Shown: piece by piece, positions 6,650 through 9,130 of the stretch | How positions within the stretch are numbered: the stretch's first letter is position 1 | Layout of the letters: each line of letters begins with the position of its first letter | NCBI GenBank assembly: GCA_030591745.1 | Contig: JAUVAM010000086.1 | Location: 1-9,130, forward strand | Reading direction: 5' to 3' | Length of the DNA stretch: 9,130 nucleotides | From: Deltaproteobacteria bacterium | GTDB taxonomy: Bacteria > Myxococcota > B64-G9 | Translations under genes and position numbers: made by a program | Notes under the pieces: generated by a model | The model's input: the letters and a program-made list of their open reading frames with translations, nothing else | What the model was told of the DNA's origin: nothing | The model's database searches: none

Positions 6650-8362
6650 ATGAGTAAACGCATGGGATTGGGCTTGGTTTTGTGGTCGCTGCTTGCCTTG
6701 GGTTGTACCCAGGAGGCGGATCTCAAACCACGCCTCGACGCGGTTTTGCCTTCATCCCTGACGGCGGGACGTGACGGCTATGTCATTTTGGAAGGGCGCT
6801 TTGGCGTCGGTTTGGCATGGGAAGAAGACGGCCCGTCCACGGACGAAAGCCATCGGGTGCTTTTTGGGGGCAAGCTGTCGCCGGAGGTGCATCTTTTGTC
6901 TCCGGCACATCTTTCGGCTCGTCTGCCCGAAGGCGGCCTTGCCGCGGGCAGTATGGATGTAGAGGTGATGGGGCCGAATGGACAAGCCGCTGTTTTGGCG
7001 GGGGCGCTTTGCGTTGCCGAGCAGTCAGAAATCAAGCTTTTGGCGGGATGCGTGGTGGACGGGCGTTCCAATGTTTGTGCAGCGGATCTGGATGGTGAAT
7101 CACTTGCCCTCGATGTCCTGTTGCCTGGAGCGGTGGCCAGCATCCTGGTCACGCCCCCTTTGTATCAAGCAGTGGGTATGGCTCCTGGTTATGACCTGAG
7201 CCGTGATGGACTTCGGGCCGTTTATCTGAGCCTGGAGAATATCGGAGTAAATGAAAGCAGGCTGGAATTGAAGTTTGGTGCCGTGGACGATCCCGAATCC
7301 CACGAAGTCGTGCTTAGCCGCGACATCGATGCCATGGAATCTCTTTTTGTGTCTTTTCCAAAGATCAGCCCGGATGGCAAGAGGCTGGCCTATGTGCAGG
7401 ATGAACACCAGATCATCTTGCACGATATCGACTCTTTGAGCGGTGAGCTGGGTCCGCCACGGCAGATTTTTGACTCCCTGGATGATGAGCCTGAAAGCAC
7501 CCTCATGTGGATGGAAATGGACCCCACGTCAAGGCGGGTCGTGATGACTCGGATTTTGCCTATTGAGGAAGCTTGTATTGCCGTGACCTACGGTTTTCAG
7601 CGGTCTGAACTTTTGGTGCTGGATTTGGACGATGGGCGGATTTTGTTTCGAACGCAGCCGGAAGACAGATGTCGCTCGGATGGTCCCGGGATTTTCCATC
7701 CGGCCGGAGACCGTTTGTTGTTTGTGTCCAATCGAGAGGGGCGCCTGGTGGCCTCCCCCTTTGGTGATCTTTTGCCTTCCAACAGTGTTTACTCCAGGGG
7801 TTTGCACGCGGAAGACCCAGCGGTGGATCTGCTGCGCTATCAGACCGCCATGTTCCTTGGTCCGCCCAGCATTTCTCCAGATGCGAAGAAATTGGCGATA
7901 GCCGGCATGTTTTCGGATTTGAGTGGTTTTGGTTGGGACGCCTTGATTCTGGACCTGGAAGTTGGTGTCCTCAATCGGGTCTATAACGAATACGTGGCCA
8001 ATTGTGCGCCTCCTCTGTCGGAAACTTGTACGCCAGGGGATGTCTTTGGTGAAGAGTGCTGCACGAGTGACGGCCATTGCTGTGATCCGGCGACCGGGGC
8101 CTACTGCCCAACTTGGGATTTTACACCGGTCTTCGGTCCCTCTGGACAGGCCATTGTTTACAATGGCATGCCGTATATATGGCGTTGCCGGGACACGGGC
8201 CGCTGGGGCTCGGAGTCCACTCCTGGCATGAAGCTTTTTTGGGGCGAATGGGTGACGGAATATCAGGTGTTCTTTGGATTCGACTTGACCCCCCAGCTTT
8301 TCCAGATGCAGCTCGTTCTCTCCTCCCCGCGTTTTATTGAATTGCCGATTTGTAGTCAGTAG
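6650..8362 (+). CDS. TIG/beta-propeller lipoprotein with granulin-like cysteine cluster
   Basis: A 570-residue predicted lipoprotein (lipobox A16-L17-G18-C19). From about residue 27 to 122 it resembles an IPT/TIG immunoglobulin-like domain ('DAVLPSSLTAGRDGYVILEG'-type start, G-F-G-like turns). Residues about 181 onward carry TolB/WD40-like (PD40) blade signatures: Y181-D-L-S-R-D-G, K238-I-S-P-D-G-K-R-L-A, F349-H-P-A-G-D-R-L-L-F, S407-I-S-P-D-A-K-K-L-A and F491-T-P-V-F-G-P-S-G. Between the fourth and fifth of these is a Cys-rich stretch (C452, 460, 470, 471, 477, 478, 486). I chose ATG 6650 because GGTGAG (6640-6645) is a usable Shine-Dalgarno and the lipobox follows normally; in-frame GTG codons at 6635, 6638 and 6641 would add up to five residues and overlap the previous gene by 10 bp. 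The previous gene stops at 6644, so co-translation is likely. Probably a surface-exposed scaffold or binding protein; ligand unknown. Confidence 0.85.
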   Translation: MSKRMGLGLVLWSLLALGCTQEADLKPRLDAVLPSSLTAGRDGYVILEGRFGVGLAWEEDGPSTDESHRVLFGGKLSPEVHLLSPAHLSARLPEGGLAAGSMDVEVMGPNGQAAVLAGALCVAEQSEIKLLAGCVVDGRSNVCAADLDGESLALDVLLPGAVASILVTPPLYQAVGMAPGYDLSRDGLRAVYLSLENIGVNESRLELKFGAVDDPESHEVVLSRDIDAMESLFVSFPKISPDGKRLAYVQDEHQIILHDIDSLSGELGPPRQIFDSLDDEPESTLMWMEMDPTSRRVVMTRILPIEEACIAVTYGFQRSELLVLDLDDGRILFRTQPEDRCRSDGPGIFHPAGDRLLFVSNREGRLVASPFGDLLPSNSVYSRGLHAEDPAVDLLRYQTAMFLGPPSISPDAKKLAIAGMFSDLSGFGWDALILDLEVGVLNRVYNEYVANCAPPLSETCTPGDVFGEECCTSDGHCCDPATGAYCPTWDFTPVFGPSGQAIVYNGMPYIWRCRDTGRWGSESTPGMKLFWGEWVTEYQVFFGFDLTPQLFQMQLVLSSPRFIELPICSQ

Positions 8363-8400
8363 GTCGTTACATGTTGTTCATGCACTGTTCGGTCTTGCGC

Positions 8401-8409
8401 TGCTAGAAT
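8401..8409 (+). promoter_or_regulatory. extended -10 element upstream of response regulator
   Basis: TG-C-TAGAAT (8401-8409) matches TATAAT at five of six and has the TGn extension, which can compensate for a poor -35. Bases at the expected -35 position (around 8380-8386) match TTGACA poorly. The 66-bp gap after the preceding stop suggests the regulator has its own promoter rather than simple read-through. Confidence 0.45.
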
Positions 8410-8417
8410 TCAGACAC

Positions 8418-8423
8418 AGGAGG
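8418..8423 (+). promoter_or_regulatory. strong ribosome binding site for response regulator
   Basis: A perfect AGGAGG, five bases (CGTTT) before the ATG at 8429. It fixes the start codon and is the strongest Shine-Dalgarno in the window. Confidence 0.85.
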
Positions 8424-8428
8424 CGTTT

Positions 8429-9130
8429 ATGGCGGCGAGAAGCATATTGGTGGTGGAAGATGACGCGGCCATTCGGCGGGGCGTGGTCGATGCGCTCAAA
8501 GTTCACGGATATCGAGTGATGGAGGCCGCCGACGGGCGCGAGGGCATGGACCTGGCGCTGAGGCGTGACTACGATCTTTTGCTTTTGGATTTGGTTTTGC
8601 CCGGTCCGGGCGGTCTTGAGATCTTAGAGGCCCTCAAGGCTGGACGACCTGCCCAGCCAGTTATTATTTTGACCGCCATGGGCGACGAATCGGATCGGGT
8701 GAAGGGTTTGGGCCTGGGGGCCGATGATTATGTGGTCAAGCCCTTCAGCGTGCGCGAATTGTTGGCGCGGGTTGAAGCCGTGCTGCGTCGTTCCGCCAAT
8801 CGACCGATGGAGCGCACACGCTTGGCTTGGTCGGGTGTTGAGGTGGAACTGGACAGTGGCCGGGTGACGTTTGCAGACGGCCAGGAGGAAAGTTTGTCGG
8901 GCCGAGAATCGGAGCTTCTGCGTTATCTGGCTTTGAGGCCTGCGCAAATCGTCAGTCGGGACGAACTTTTGTTGCGGGTTTGGCGCGTCAGCCCCAATCG
9001 GGTGGATACGCGTACCGTGGATGTGCACATGGCCCGCTTGCGCGCCAAACTGCACGAGGACCCGGATGCACCCCAGCGTCTGTTCACCGTGCGGGGCAAG
9101 GGATACATGTATCGGGAAGGCGGCGAATGA
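8429..9130 (+). CDS. OmpR/PhoB-family response regulator
   Basis: A complete 233-residue two-component transcriptional regulator. The receiver domain (about 5-118) has the acidic pocket E10-D11-D12, phospho-acceptor D54 in L-L-L-D-L-V-L-P, T82 and the conserved K104-P105, so all residues needed for phosphotransfer are present. The winged-helix output domain (about 130-230) shows the 'GRESELLRYLA' helix, R-T-V-D-V-H-M-A-R-L-R-A-K-L recognition-helix region (195-208) and the wing motif V-R-G-K-G-Y-M-Y (221-228). Family members bind tandem direct repeats as dimers when phosphorylated. No partner kinase is in the window; the stop codon is the last triplet, so a kinase could follow immediately. 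Its targets cannot be inferred from sequence. Confidence in family is high; the specific pathway is unknown. Confidence 0.96.
   Translation: MAARSILVVEDDAAIRRGVVDALKVHGYRVMEAADGREGMDLALRRDYDLLLLDLVLPGPGGLEILEALKAGRPAQPVIILTAMGDESDRVKGLGLGADDYVVKPFSVRELLARVEAVLRRSANRPMERTRLAWSGVEVELDSGRVTFADGQEESLSGRESELLRYLALRPAQIVSRDELLLRVWRVSPNRVDTRTVDVHMARLRAKLHEDPDAPQRLFTVRGKGYMYREGGE

Noticed and set aside
1..9130. CRISPR array, insertion sequence, tRNA, rRNA or prophage gene
   Set aside because: No regularly spaced repeats, transposase motifs, terminal inverted repeats, cloverleaf-like sequence or phage proteins were seen on either strand.
1..9130. A new multi-gene defence or secretion system
   Set aside because: The genes fall into known families (Slt, RsmE, PEGA, TIG/propeller, OmpR) or are lone lipoproteins; no nuclease, NTPase, effector or secretion core gene is present to form such a system.

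Overview
The window looks like ordinary chromosomal DNA from a GC-rich, Gram-negative (diderm) bacterium. Four of the seven genes have secretion signals for the envelope: three have lipoprotein-type signals, and one is a PEGA protein with a possible outer-membrane C-terminus. A fifth, the Slt transglycosylase, is a predicted periplasmic enzyme. The mix of paralogue-poor lipoproteins, PEGA proteins and TIG/propeller lipoproteins resembles Myxococcota and related former Deltaproteobacteria. That placement is inferred from gene style, not from a phylogenetic marker search.

Layout. Bases 1-135 hold the unresolved end of whatever lies to the left, plus a weak hairpin/T-tract. A minus-strand lipoprotein of MORN/YwqK-type repeats (136-918) is divergent from a large plus-strand soluble lytic murein transglycosylase (967-3552), with only 48 bp between them. 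A 115-bp gap with a 10-bp direct repeat and promoter-like hexamers leads into a lipoprotein of unknown function (3668-4588). Next come rsmE (4647-5381), a PEGA-domain protein with a probable beta-rich C-terminal domain (5394-6644) and a TIG/beta-propeller lipoprotein (6650-8362). The last three are tightly packed (12 bp, then 5 bp) and look co-transcribed. A separate leader with an extended -10 and a perfect AGGAGG precedes an OmpR/PhoB-type response regulator (8429-9130), whose stop codon is the last triplet of the window. Its histidine kinase, if it has one, would lie just to the right.

How they fit together. The neighbourhood is mainly envelope biology: peptidoglycan cleavage, outer-membrane lipoproteins and a PEGA surface or periplasmic protein. 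It also carries one rRNA methyltransferase and one transcriptional regulator. No mobile element, CRISPR array, tRNA, rRNA, prophage or defence gene is visible, and I found no convincing new multi-gene system. The most distinctive details are a granulin-like CC-x5-CC cysteine cluster inside the propeller lipoprotein, a 15-bp tandem repeat encoding an acidic insert in the transglycosylase, and the unclassified C-terminal cysteine module of the 3668-4588 lipoprotein.
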